Positions 49,411 through 58,607 of a DNA stretch of 64,000 bases are shown piece after piece. A program made the translations under genes and the position numbers. The notes below the pieces were generated by a model. The model ran no database searches. It was not told the origin of the DNA and saw nothing but the letters and a program-made list of their open reading frames with translations. Origin of the DNA: Mycolicibacterium sp. CBMA 226 (GTDB lineage Bacteria; Actinomycetota; Actinomycetes; Mycobacteriales; Mycobacteriaceae); assembly GCF_009729075.1 (NCBI RefSeq), contig NZ_VTGY01000013.1:186001-250000 (forward strand). Reading direction: 5' to 3'. Every line of letters starts with the position of its first letter. Within the stretch, counting starts at the first letter, position 1.

Positions 49411-49782
49411 ATGCATCTGACCGCGCTGGTCCTCGCACTCCTCGGTTGCGTCGCCGCCGTCGCCCTGGGCGGCCGTTTCCTAGTGGAACCTCGACAGGCG
49501 ACGCTTGCCTTTGGCATCGCGCCAGACGACGTTCGCGGATTGGCCTACCTCAGCGGCGTCAGAAACATCACATCCGCAGCGGTGCTGCTGGCCGTCTGGG
49601 CGGCCGCCGGTTCTACCCCGCTGGGTTGGGCTCTGATTGCGACGGCCTTGACACCGGCCGCGGACGCCATAATCGTGGTCGCCAACGGCGGCACGCCGTT
49701 CACGGCGCTGAGTCGCCACGGAGTATCGGCCATACTGCTCATCATCGCGGGCCTGGTCTTGGCGTTGGAGTCGGCGACCTGA
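49411..49782 (+). CDS. DUF4267-like small membrane protein
   Basis: 123 residues from ATG 49411, with ATGGAG upstream; TTG 49393 is less likely. Four hydrophobic segments and the conserved GVRNITSA motif of DUF4267. Function unknown. Last gene of the cupin operon, 82 bases after the MDR gene. Confidence 0.65.
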   Translation: MHLTALVLALLGCVAAVALGGRFLVEPRQATLAFGIAPDDVRGLAYLSGVRNITSAAVLLAVWAAAGSTPLGWALIATALTPAADAIIVVANGGTPFTALSRHGVSAILLIIAGLVLALESAT

Positions 49783-49971
49783 CTAGCGACGGCGGTGTGC
49801 TGGCCTTGGTTCCTCACCCCCCATCGCAACACCTCACCCCTGTACGGCGATACCCACCGAACCCTGGGTGCATCAGTCGGTAGGCTCGGCTGCAGTGCGA
49901 ATTGGAACTAGGGATTACCCCACAGGCGCCATGGCAGCAAATTCCGTCAGCCGAATTTTGACGAAATCCGT

Positions 49972-50154
49972 TACCAGCAACGCAATCTCGTCGCGCTATC
50001 ATTCGTCTTACTCAAACAATGGCGCGGTCTGGCTACCCGCCGCGACACGTTGGCGATCGTTTCCCGTGCCGCGGTGGTCCTCAGCGCCTGCATCACCTGG
50101 ATCCGCCATTTGGGAGACATGCCCAAGATGACATGCCGGCCGCGACGCCGGTGA
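49972..50154 (+). pseudogene. IS5-family transposase 3' remnant
   Basis: One frame reads NLVALSFVLLKQWRGLATRR and continues as DTLAIVSRAAVVLSACITWI before the stop at 50152. This resembles the conserved C-terminal block of IS5-family DDE transposases (LKQWRGLATRYDK type), with substitutions. No 5' part is present. It marks an old insertion next to repeat E. Confidence 0.6.
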
Positions 50155-50325
50155 TGTGCGACGCGGGAGGCCCTGCCATCAGTCGACGGCTGCGGTTTTC
50201 GCGATCGAGTCAGCGAAAACGGATAACGTTGCCGCGCAAGACACTTAAGGTAACACTAAGGCTGCGGGTGTGCTGCCACCCCGAGCCGCCATGGACTCCG
50301 GGCCGCCGCTCGCGCACATCCCGCT

Positions 50326-50538
50326 TTTCTCAAACACGTGTCATTTGTGACATTGCGTGACATCTGGATTGAGAACGTGACACGCTGTTTGAGGACTGAC
50401 AAGTAATGTGACATCACGTTTGAGAACGGGAAGGGTTGTCAATTCTCAAATTCCCTGTCATATCCCCGGCAATTGAACGGCCGACATCAACGCGTTCTCA
50501 CCCGATGTCACACAAGGTCTTTCTCAAATCCATGTCAC
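50326..50538 (+). repeat. intergenic repeat copy E (longest)
   Basis: Left end TTTCTCAAACACGTGTCATTTG then TGTGACATTGCGTGACATC; two internal inverted boxes (TGAGAACGTGACA and TTTGAGGACTGACAA); centre ACGTTTGAGAACGGG...TTGTCAATTCTCAAA; right end TTTCTCAAATCCATGTCAC. About 25 bases longer than A-D because one box pair is repeated. Confidence 0.8.
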
Positions 50539-50799
50539 TGATTAGCCTGCCACTCAGCTGCGCGTCTGCGCTGTCAAATCTCACCGAATCTCGGGCGACG
50601 AAACTTCCAGTCGGTGTTAGAGCTCCGATTTGAGGCCTCGGAGCTCGTTGCGCTTGCTCGCCTCGAGCCGACATCCCGATCGAGCTCAGATCCGCGGCCG
50701 GTCCGCGTTGCGGGTGGAGATACCCGGCCTGTGCGTGTCGATTCCGCGCTGGCTCCATTTGGCGAACGCGCGTGGTGCCGGGTGAGCAGTTGCAATCCG

Positions 50800-50975
50800 G
50801 CCTGTCCGATTGCTCAACTCCGTAGCATCCCAAACAGCATTGATCGCTTCAGACGATGAATGCGATGGGACATTGCATCTTTTTCCGGCCGCGACATTGG
50901 CTGACGCTCAGGTGCGAATCACTGTTTGCATCCGACGAGGACTATGAGAAAGACCTGCCGTGCGACATTGGCCCC
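50800..50975 (+). repeat. duplicated leader, copy 1 (MspA gene)
   Basis: From CGATTGCTC past the porin start codon this is similar to 52792-52990. Exact blocks of 19 and 24 bases are present. GACATTG occurs at 50869, 50893 and 50964. The similarity reaches the first ten codons of the porin gene (M-R-K-T-C-R-A-T). Confidence 0.7.
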
Positions 50976-51669
50976 CTCACGGCCCCCAGCGCAAAAGACA
51001 TCAACCCCCAGTCGCGTTGTCGCACTGGCCCTAAGCTCGCTGATCTCGTTGGCGGGCGCCCAGATGGCGTGGGCCGACTCTCCCGCCGATGACCCCGGCT
51101 CGGCTGAGGACAATCCCGTGGTCGCATCTGCCGCCCCCGGGGTGGCTATCACCCCTGACGGCTGGATCCTGACGGTGGCGGCAAGCAACGAGAGTCAACT
51201 ACCGGCAACTCCGCTGTCTACCGCGGCGTCCTCGCGCGAATACGTGGTAGCCGGCACCTTCATCGGCACCATCAGCGGGCACGGCACAACAGAACTGACA
51301 GGGGGCATCCTGGAAGCTGGCTACCAGATCGGCTGCGGTATCGAGCTGAAAAGCGTCCAGCCCAGGGGTGACATCGGTGTCAGCGCCTCAGGTTCGGCGA
51401 TCCCCGGCGCCAACCTGTTGCCCACCCGCGTGTCCGTGCCGATCGTCGGCGTCATCATGGTCCATCTAAGACCAGGCACGGTATCCACCGTCACCGTGGA
51501 CGCGAAGACGTTCAAAGCTGCCCCGGTGCGGGTGACCGTGAAAGACGTGCACATCACGGTCGACGGCTGTGTGGGCCAGTCCTTCATCCGCTCGTACGCC
51601 ACCCTCAAAAGCTCCACCACCGACACTGACGACCTCGCGGCCTACTACGGCGTCACGAAAGCCGTCTGA
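50944..51669 (+). CDS. MspA-family porin-like protein
   Basis: 241 residues from ATG 50944. N-terminal signal-like stretch RVVALALSSLISLAGAQMAWA, then the mature part AITPDGWILTVAASNES..., EAGYQIGCGIELKS and the C-terminal GQSFIRSYATL, the standard MspA pattern. MspA porins form octameric channels through the mycobacterial outer membrane. Shares a duplicated leader with the TauE gene, so both may respond to one regulator, possibly the LysR between them. Confidence 0.82.
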   Translation: MRKTCRATLAPSRPPAQKTSTPSRVVALALSSLISLAGAQMAWADSPADDPGSAEDNPVVASAAPGVAITPDGWILTVAASNESQLPATPLSTAASSREYVVAGTFIGTISGHGTTELTGGILEAGYQIGCGIELKSVQPRGDIGVSASGSAIPGANLLPTRVSVPIVGVIMVHLRPGTVSTVTVDAKTFKAAPVRVTVKDVHITVDGCVGQSFIRSYATLKSSTTDTDDLAAYYGVTKAV

Positions 51670-51749
51670 CCTACAGCGATGGGCTTTACCAACCCACGGC
51701 GGGGCCAACCGAAGAACTATAAGATCGCGGCCTGACACAGGAGACAGCT

Positions 51750-52679
51750 ATGGAACTGCGGCAACTCGAGGCGTTCGCGGCAGTGGCCACTGAACTGCAC
51801 TTCGGACGCGCGGCAGCGCAGCTGGGCATCGGTCAGCCCACCCTCAGCGATCTGGTGCGCCGACTGGAGCGCGAAATGGGTACGCCCCTGCTCACACGGA
51901 CCACCCGCCAGGTGGCGCTAACCGCCGCGGGAGCCGAACTGCTGGGTCGCTGCCAAGTCATCCTCGACGAGATCGCCGCCGCCCGCGCCGCAGTGCGTAG
52001 CGTTGCCGTTGGTGAGAGCGGCACCGTGCGCGTGGCGATAACTCCGCCGGTGGCGCCGATTCTGGTACCGCATCTCCGGTCGGCACTGCACGAGCGGATG
52101 CCCGATGTCGAACTGGACGTACAGCGGGTGTGGCTTCCGGACATGACCCGTGCCATCGCGAGCGGGGACGTCGACGTGGCGATGACCTGCGGCCTGCCCC
52201 CCGAACCTGCCGGGGTCATCACCGAAATCTTCTGCAGTGAACCACTTTTGGTCGGTCTGCGTTCCACTCACCGCCTTGCCGAACAGCCCACCGTCGACCT
52301 GTGCGACCTGGCCCACGACGTGCTCGGAATGCCCAGTGACGCACTGTATCCGGCGTGGGCGGTGACTCAGCGCCAAGCCCTGGCTGCTGCCAAGGTGTCG
52401 CCACCGACCGTGGTGCTGGAGGACACCGGCTTTTCCACCTCGCCGGGGTGGACACGCCAACCCGAGGTCTCCTGGGTGTTGCTCAGCGTTTCGTCGGGTA
52501 TTCCCCCAGACACCACCGTGCGTCCCGTCAGCGGAGCCCCCGGGGTTCTCTACGTGCTGCAATGGGCACCCGAGCGCGCCCAAGCCGCCGCAGTCGCCCG
52601 GTTCGTGCGGCTGGCCCTCACCGTCGACGTCCCGCCCGGATGGCGCACCGAGGCAGGGCATCTGCGCCACCGCCGCTGA
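51750..52679 (+). CDS. LysR-family transcriptional regulator
   Basis: 309 residues, ATG 51750 with AGGAGA upstream. N-terminal LysR helix-turn-helix HFGRAAAQLGIGQPTLSDLVRRLEREMGTPLL and a periplasmic-binding-like effector domain. Lies between two genes that share a leader sequence, so it is a candidate regulator for both. Confidence 0.88.
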   Translation: MELRQLEAFAAVATELHFGRAAAQLGIGQPTLSDLVRRLEREMGTPLLTRTTRQVALTAAGAELLGRCQVILDEIAAARAAVRSVAVGESGTVRVAITPPVAPILVPHLRSALHERMPDVELDVQRVWLPDMTRAIASGDVDVAMTCGLPPEPAGVITEIFCSEPLLVGLRSTHRLAEQPTVDLCDLAHDVLGMPSDALYPAWAVTQRQALAAAKVSPPTVVLEDTGFSTSPGWTRQPEVSWVLLSVSSGIPPDTTVRPVSGAPGVLYVLQWAPERAQAAAVARFVRLALTVDVPPGWRTEAGHLRHRR

Positions 52680-52791
52680 AGTCGATCATTCCCCGAGGCG
52701 GCGGTTCCGGCCCCGATCCTGCGGCGACGTGCAGCATCACCGACCGGCCAAACCCGCGCGGCCGGAGCCGTGCAGATTTGATCGGCGACTC

Positions 52792-52990
52792 CGTCCTGCC
52801 CGATTGCTCCACAACCCCGCGAACTGGCGTGCAGCGTTTCCCAATAACAGCATTGATCGCTTCACACGATGAATGCGATGGGACATTGCCGCTTTTTCCC
52901 GCCGCGACATTGCCCCACGCTCAGGTGCGAACACCGCCTGCATTCGACCAGGAGCAACCATGACCACGACCTGCCATGCGACATCGGACC
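52792..52990 (+). repeat. duplicated leader, copy 2 (TauE gene)
   Basis: Counterpart of 50800-50975. GACATTG at 52882 and 52906 and GACATCG at 52980 keep nearly the same spacing (24 and 74 against 24 and 71). Reaches into the first codons of the TauE gene (M-T-T-T-C-H-A-T). Confidence 0.7.
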
Positions 52991-53802
52991 CGACGCAGCC
53001 CGTAGCGCACGGACGTTCCGGTTCACGCGCCCAGTGCGTTTGGTTGGTGCTGGTCGGTGTGCTCGGCGGTCTCCTCTCGGGCTTGTTCGCCATCGGCGGG
53101 GCAATCTTGATGGTGCCCTTGCTGATGTGGCGCGCCGGAATGGACCAACGCCGCGCGGCAGCGACGTCATTGGTGGCGATCACTCCAACCGCCGCGGTCA
53201 GCTCCATCACCTACCTGATCCACGGTTACGTCAACCTCATCGCCGCACTCATCGTCGCGCTCGGCTCGATCGTCGGGGCCATGATCGGCAGCCGACTGCT
53301 GCGGCGGCTCACGTTGAAGTCGCTGCAATGGATCTTCATTGCCTTCATCCTCGTCATCGCCGCCTATTTGCTGCTCGCACCCACTCCCGAACGAGGCCAT
53401 ACCCTGGCGCTCACCCCAGTCGTTCTTCTGGGCTATCTCGGTTTGGGGGTCCTGACCGGCATATCGTCGGGGCTGTTCGGTATCGGCGGTGCCATCATCG
53501 CCGTCCCCATCCTGATCTCGGTGTTCGCCATCAACGATCTGATCGCAAAAGGCACCGCCCTGGTGGTCAGCATTCCGACCAGCGTCATCGGCTCGATTGC
53601 CAACCGCCGCAGTGACGCCGTCGATGTCCGCGCGGGAATCATCGTGGGGGTCACTGCCGCACTGGTTTCCATTCCCGCGGTCTCCCTGGCCGTGGCCATC
53701 CCCGCCCGAACCTCCGCGATCCTGTTCGCCGCCCTCTTGATCGCCATCGCCGCGATGCTCGCCCGCAAAGCCGTGCAAGGATCGCGCACTTCTTCCACCT
53801 AA
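52960..53802 (+). CDS. TauE/SafE-family sulfite/sulfonate exporter-like protein
   Basis: 280 residues from ATG 52960, with AGGAGC upstream; the frame is open from 52873 in the leader. Eight hydrophobic segments with the two SafE repeats GVLGGLLSGLFAIGGAILMVPLL and GVLTGISSGLFGIGGAIIAVPIL. Transports sulfite, sulfonates or related anions. The shared leader with the porin suggests import/export coupling of one compound. Confidence 0.8.
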   Translation: MTTTCHATSDPTQPVAHGRSGSRAQCVWLVLVGVLGGLLSGLFAIGGAILMVPLLMWRAGMDQRRAAATSLVAITPTAAVSSITYLIHGYVNLIAALIVALGSIVGAMIGSRLLRRLTLKSLQWIFIAFILVIAAYLLLAPTPERGHTLALTPVVLLGYLGLGVLTGISSGLFGIGGAIIAVPILISVFAINDLIAKGTALVVSIPTSVIGSIANRRSDAVDVRAGIIVGVTAALVSIPAVSLAVAIPARTSAILFAALLIAIAAMLARKAVQGSRTSST

Positions 53803-53868
53803 CTGCTACCCGGATCTTTGCCCGACGGCGACCGCCAACCGCGCGGTGCTCTGACCAGAAGAGGCTCA

Positions 53869-55272
53869 ATGGACCACTACGACCTGACGATCATCGGAGC
53901 CGGATCCGGCAATAGCATTCCGGACACCGGGTTCGATGCCCGCTACGGCGCTATGCGCATCGCGATCTGCGAAGAGGACACTTTCGGGGGCACCTGCCTC
54001 AACGTCGGCTGTATCCCCACGAAATCGTTCGTCTACACCGCCGACGTTGCCCAAACCGTCAGCGCCAGTGCCCGATTCGGTGTCGATGCCACCCTGGACA
54101 AGGTGCGTTGGACGGACATCGTCACACGCGTCTTCGGCCGTATCGACCCGATCGCGGCCAACGGCGAACGATACAGACGCAGCCTGCCCAACTTGCACGT
54201 GTACGCCAGCCACACCACGTTCGCGCCCACGCAACCCGACGGTCGGTACACGCTGCGCACCGACGCCGGCGAGGTATTCACCTCCGACAAAGTCGTCATC
54301 GCCGCGGGTTCACGCACCCGCATCCCACCCGCGATCACCGACAGCGGAGTCGCTTACCAGACCAGCGACACCATCATGCGCATCCCCGCGCTACCAGAGC
54401 ATCTGACCATCGTCGGTGGCGGCTTCGTGGCGGCCGAATTTGCCCACGTCTTCTCCGCACTAGGCGTCCGCATCTCCATCGTCGTGCGCGGCAGGGGCAT
54501 GCTGAAAAACTGCGACGACTCAATATGTCACCGGTTCACCGCAATGGCCGCCGACAAGTGGGAACTGCACACCGACAAGAACATCGCCGGCGCCCACCGG
54601 GACAGCGAACACACAGTGCTCGAGTTCGACGACGGATCGACCCTGTCGGCCGACATACTGCTGATCGCCACCGGTCGGGTCCCCAACGGTGACCTTCTCG
54701 ACGCGAAACTAGCCGGCGTCGACGTCGACGACACCGGACTGGTGATCGTCGACGACTACCAGCGCACCACCGCACGGGGCATCTTCGCACTCGGCGACGT
54801 GTCATCGGCCTACCAGCTCAAGCACGTCGCCAACCATGAAATGCGCGTTGTGCGGCACAACCTGCTGCTCGATTGGGACGACACCGCCGCGATGCGTGAA
54901 ACCGATCACCGCTTCATCCCGTCAGCGGTGTTCACCCACCCCCAGATCGCCACCGTCGGCATGACCGAACAGCAGGCGCAAGCAGCCGGCTTCGACCTCA
55001 TCACCAAAGAGCAGAAGTACGGCGACACCGCGTACGGATGGGCGATGGAAGACGAGCACGGCTTCGTCAAACTCATCAGTGACCGCGCGACCGGAAAAAT
55101 CCTCGGCGCGCACATCATGGGATACCAAGCGTCCTCGCTCATCCAGCCCCTCGTCCAGGCGATGACCTTCGGGCAGACCGCGAAAGACGTTGCCGAGCAA
55201 CAGTACTGGATACACCCCGCATTGCCCGAAGTCATCGAGAACGCGCTCCTAGGGATAGCTGACCGCCGCTGA
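53869..55272 (+). CDS. mtr: mycothione reductase
   Basis: 467 residues from ATG 53869. Flavoprotein disulfide reductase that regenerates mycothiol with NADPH. FAD motif IIGAGSGN, redox pair in GGTCLNVGCIPTKS, NADPH motif TIVGGGFVAAEF and C-terminal HPALPEVIENALLG with the catalytic His. The length suits the family. Downstream of the TauE gene by 66 bases; probably expressed with it. Confidence 0.9.
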   Translation: MDHYDLTIIGAGSGNSIPDTGFDARYGAMRIAICEEDTFGGTCLNVGCIPTKSFVYTADVAQTVSASARFGVDATLDKVRWTDIVTRVFGRIDPIAANGERYRRSLPNLHVYASHTTFAPTQPDGRYTLRTDAGEVFTSDKVVIAAGSRTRIPPAITDSGVAYQTSDTIMRIPALPEHLTIVGGGFVAAEFAHVFSALGVRISIVVRGRGMLKNCDDSICHRFTAMAADKWELHTDKNIAGAHRDSEHTVLEFDDGSTLSADILLIATGRVPNGDLLDAKLAGVDVDDTGLVIVDDYQRTTARGIFALGDVSSAYQLKHVANHEMRVVRHNLLLDWDDTAAMRETDHRFIPSAVFTHPQIATVGMTEQQAQAAGFDLITKEQKYGDTAYGWAMEDEHGFVKLISDRATGKILGAHIMGYQASSLIQPLVQAMTFGQTAKDVAEQQYWIHPALPEVIENALLGIADRR

Positions 55273-55412
55273 GTGGGCCACCCGAGAACAACTCCGTCAG
55301 CAATTGACCGGCTGCAAAGACTGAATCTAGCCCCGGAGACAGCCGCAGCAGGTACGCATTCACCGCCGGGAGATCAGACCTCCGGCGCAGAGATCAACCA
55401 AGGAGTCGACCT

Positions 55413-55826
55413 ATGCCCACTCAACAAGTTGCAACAGACATCAACGAGATCACCACCAAGACCAGCCCTCTCTCAGTGCACGACACGGTGGTGCGCTTGT
55501 GCAGCGAAATCACTGACCGGCACATGATGATCTTCGCCGTCATCGACCACAACGCCGAAGCCGAACATGCAGGGCTGCAGTTACGCGATACGACGGTCGT
55601 CATCTTCGGTAGCCCGGCCGCCGGAACGCCGGTGATGGAGTTCGCGGCACTGGCCGCGCTCGACTTACCGCTCAAGATTCTCATCTGGGCCGACGGTCCC
55701 ACAACGAAAGTCAGCTACACCGCGCCACAAGCCCTGGCCGCCCGCTACGGCCTGACCGAGGAAATAGCCCGCAACTTGGCCGGGATCGACGCACTGACCG
55801 ACACCTTGATCGACAGCAACTACTGA
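55413..55826 (+). CDS. DUF302 domain protein
   Basis: 137 residues, ATG 55413 after AAGGAG. DUF302 fold: MMIFAVIDHNAEAEHAGLQLRDTTVVIFGSPAAGTPVMEFAALAALDLPLKILIWADG. Found in many bacteria near redox or metal genes; function unknown. Confidence 0.8.
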   Translation: MPTQQVATDINEITTKTSPLSVHDTVVRLCSEITDRHMMIFAVIDHNAEAEHAGLQLRDTTVVIFGSPAAGTPVMEFAALAALDLPLKILIWADGPTTKVSYTAPQALAARYGLTEEIARNLAGIDALTDTLIDSNY

Positions 55827-55868
55827 CCCCCACTTGTGTCGCCATGGCAATGCTGTTCCCGCAAATCG

Positions 55869-55945
55869 ATTCTCAAAATTCTGTCATTTGTGACATCGCG
55901 TGACATCTGGAATGAGAACGTGACACGCTGTTTGAGAACTGACAG
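55869..55945 (+). repeat. intergenic repeat copy F (truncated)
   Basis: Left half only: ATTCTCAAAATTCTGTCATT, TGTGACATCGCGTGACATC, TGAGAACGTGACACGCTG and TTTGAGAACTGACAG. The centre palindrome and right end are absent. Very close to copy E in the left half. Sits in a 377-base gap before the XRE gene; nothing else seen there. Confidence 0.75.
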
Positions 55946-56203
55946 CTGCCCGGCACTGGGTAACGCCAGCGGTAAATGCGCACAACAGAATCCGCTATTC
56001 GATCCCAAACGTCCGAGCACGTCGGACTGGGACGCAGTGCATGCCATGGTCAGCCCAGCCTGGTACGACGACTACGTGCTCGCGGTCCCGGTTAGCGCAC
56101 GTCGTCACGCGCACGCGTGTCCGGCCGCCGCGGCTAGCCCGCCGACGCGCGGCAGAGCGATCTCCCGTTGCCTTCCAGGCAACACTTGGCTAGTCTGCGG
56201 TGC

Positions 56204-56776
56204 ATGCCCTCGGCAGTCGATCTTGATGCAGTCGGCCAACGGCTCAAATCGGCGCGCGAGACGCTTGGCCTGACCCTCGACCAACTCTCCGAGCGTTCCG
56301 GACTCTCGAAGGCCCATCTGTCGCGGCTCGAGTCGGGCGAGCGACAGGCTTCGATCGGTGCACTCGTCGACCTTGCAACGGCTTTAGGAGTCCGCGTCGG
56401 ATCGTTGCTCGGCGAGGACACCGCCGGATCGGAGCTGGCGACCTTCTCGGCTGACGCCCCCAGGCGAGCCGCCGGCGGCCTCGAAATCGCCGTCTGCAGT
56501 GGCTTTTCCGGATCTCGCAGCATCGAAGCGCTTCGCGTCCGGGTCCGGCCACGCAGACCCGCGGGCCCACCCGTCCAGCACCGCGGCGAAGAATGGCTCT
56601 ACGTCGTCAGCGGCACGCTCATCTTCGACTACGACGGCGTCGACTACACCATTCCCGCAGGCAGCGCAGTGCATTTCGATGCCGGCAGGCCCCACCGGAT
56701 GACTGCCCGTGTGATCACCGAGGTCTTGCTGGTGTCGGCCACCGATCACACCGAGCTCAGTCGTATTCACCACTGA
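56204..56776 (+). CDS. XRE-cupin transcriptional regulator
   Basis: 190 residues from ATG 56204, with a TAGTCT -10 candidate at 56191, so leaderless. Helix-turn-helix LGLTLDQLSERSGLSKAHLSRLESGERQAS (about 20-50) and a C-terminal cupin (HRGEEWLYVVSGTL, FDAGRPHRM). Typical regulator of a nearby permease gene; the APC permease follows by 213 bases. Confidence 0.85.
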   Translation: MPSAVDLDAVGQRLKSARETLGLTLDQLSERSGLSKAHLSRLESGERQASIGALVDLATALGVRVGSLLGEDTAGSELATFSADAPRRAAGGLEIAVCSGFSGSRSIEALRVRVRPRRPAGPPVQHRGEEWLYVVSGTLIFDYDGVDYTIPAGSAVHFDAGRPHRMTARVITEVLLVSATDHTELSRIHH

Positions 56777-56989
56777 AGACGCACACCGCTCAACCGGTAA
56801 GTGCGTAATCGAGGGCCGAATGCCCTTGCATGACAACCACGTAACGTAGCATTTCCGGCGCTTAAAATCGGTCAATTTATGTTGTCTCTGTGGCAACTCA
56901 GGCCCTAACGTCGCTCTTGTCAGGCACATGCGATGCCGCATTCGACAACCGCAGGTTCACTGCGTCGTGACGATCTAGGAGCTCACATC

Positions 56990-58516
56990 ATGGCCATAGC
57001 CGCCGACCTACCCGACCCCGCGTCAGCCCTGCCACCGACCCCACCAACGCCACAAGTGCGCGCGGGAACGCTGGGATTCCCGACGCTGCTGGCGCAATCG
57101 GTGGCCCTGATCTCACCGACAATGACAGCCGTTCTCATTGTGCCGCTGGCCTTTTCGTTCGCCGGAAACGGAACGTGGCTCGCGTACCTGTTCGCCACCG
57201 TCATGCTCTCGTTCGTGGTGATGAATCTCAACGTCTTTGCGAGCAGGTCCGCGCTGCCCGGGTCCATGTACGCCTACATCGGTCGCGGGTTGGGCCCACG
57301 GGGCGGCGTGCTGTCCGGATGGACGCTGCTGTGGTCGTACGCGTTCATTGCCATCGCCGGGTTGGCGGGCTTCTCGATCTTCGTCAATCAGTTCCTCGAT
57401 GCCGTCGGCATCGCGTTCCACGTACCCGCCGTGGTTTCCTTCTGCATCAGCGCAGCACTGTGTTGGGTGGTGGCGTATAAGGACATTCGCATTTCATCAT
57501 TGCTCATGCTGGTTCTGGAAGGCTTGTCGATGCTCCTGATCCTCGCGCTGTGCTGGGTGGTCCTGGCCAAGCACGGCACCGCCATCGACGCCCATCAGCT
57601 GCGTCTGGATGGCGTCGGCGTCAGTGGTACGACGCTGGCCGTCGTCGTCTGCATCTTCAGCCTCGTCGGGTTCGAGAGTGCCACGGCGCTCGGCGGCGAG
57701 GCGAAAACCCCGCTGCACAACGTGCCTCGGGCGGTGACGTGGAGCCTGGTGATCACCGGCCTCTTCTTCGTCGTCGTGAGTTACGTCGAGGTCGTCGGCG
57801 CCAATGCACACGGTCTGCAACTCGACCAGCTTGATGCACCGCTGAGCGCGTTGTCCGACGCCTATCAGGTCGGATATCTCAAGGCACCGATCTGCCTCGG
57901 CGCGATGCTGAGCTTCTATTCGCTCACATTGTCGTGCGTCAACGCGGGCTCGCGCATCCTGCTTCCCATGGCCCGGCACGGCATGCTCAACCAGAAAGTG
58001 GCAAACATCCACTCGCACAACCGAACACCACACGTGGCGGTGACCGCCTACACCCTGCTGATCCTATGCATCGTCAGTGTGATGCAAATCTTCACCGACC
58101 CGTTGACCACGTTCGGCGACGCCGGAACGCTGGCGGCGTTCGGATTCTTGCTGGCGTACTTCATGATCACCATCGCCGCTCCGGTGTACCTGCGGGCCCA
58201 TGGGCAGCTCACCGGCAAGAACATCGTCATCTCCGCACTGGCTTTTGTCAGCCTCTTGGTGCCCACCGTCGGTAGCTTCTATCCACTGCCGCCAGTGCCC
58301 GTGCGGTACTTCCCCTACTACTTCCTGGCCTATATGGCTGCGGGGCTGGCCTGGATGACCGTGGTGGGACGGCGCCGACCGGCCACATTCACCGAGATTG
58401 AAGCCGACCTGGAGGCCACCGTCGACACCTGGACAACTCCGTCACCCAACGCGCACCCGCGCACAGCTGGCCTGGCGCAGAACGGAACAGACGGACGCCA
58501 GGTGTGGGCCACCTGA
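56990..58516 (+). CDS. APC-superfamily permease
   Basis: 508 residues from ATG 56990, with AGGAGCT upstream. About 12 hydrophobic segments; FPTLLAQSVALISPTMTAVLIVPLAFSFAGNGTWLAYL and SFVVMNLNVFASRSALPGSMYAYIGRGLG are the APC signature. Likely controlled by the XRE-cupin protein upstream. Substrate unknown, perhaps an amine. Confidence 0.8.
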   Translation: MAIAADLPDPASALPPTPPTPQVRAGTLGFPTLLAQSVALISPTMTAVLIVPLAFSFAGNGTWLAYLFATVMLSFVVMNLNVFASRSALPGSMYAYIGRGLGPRGGVLSGWTLLWSYAFIAIAGLAGFSIFVNQFLDAVGIAFHVPAVVSFCISAALCWVVAYKDIRISSLLMLVLEGLSMLLILALCWVVLAKHGTAIDAHQLRLDGVGVSGTTLAVVVCIFSLVGFESATALGGEAKTPLHNVPRAVTWSLVITGLFFVVVSYVEVVGANAHGLQLDQLDAPLSALSDAYQVGYLKAPICLGAMLSFYSLTLSCVNAGSRILLPMARHGMLNQKVANIHSHNRTPHVAVTAYTLLILCIVSVMQIFTDPLTTFGDAGTLAAFGFLLAYFMITIAAPVYLRAHGQLTGKNIVISALAFVSLLVPTVGSFYPLPPVPVRYFPYYFLAYMAAGLAWMTVVGRRRPATFTEIEADLEATVDTWTTPSPNAHPRTAGLAQNGTDGRQVWAT

Positions 58517-58533
58517 GCGGTCATTGGCGCCGT

Positions 58534-58561
58534 GGCTGGGCGCCTGACAAGGCGCCCAGTC
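58534..58561. terminator. bidirectional hairpin
   Basis: CTGGGCGCC (58536-58544) and GGCGCCCAG (58551-58559) pair perfectly with a 6-base loop, with two more base pairs outside. It lies between the convergent APC permease and monooxygenase genes. Confidence 0.65.
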
Positions 58562-58607
58562 ACCGCGATGTTTCGGCGTTCCCCGGCGGCTGGCCTGCGC
58601 ACTCCCC

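Larger units (their letters stand above)
49783..50943. other. gene-poor region with IS remnant, repeat E and shared leader
   Basis: 1161 bases. Holds the IS5 transposase remnant (49972-50154), repeat copy E (50326-50538) and the first copy of the duplicated leader (about 50800-50975). Nothing else convincing. Confidence 0.55.

Noticed and set aside
22861-55945. Repeat copies A-F as a CRISPR array
   Set aside because: Copies are about 190 bp long and kilobases apart, not short repeats with short unique spacers.
22861-55945. Repeat copies A-F as integron attC sites
   Set aside because: I do not see the RYYYAAC/GTTRRRY core pair or an integron integrase gene.
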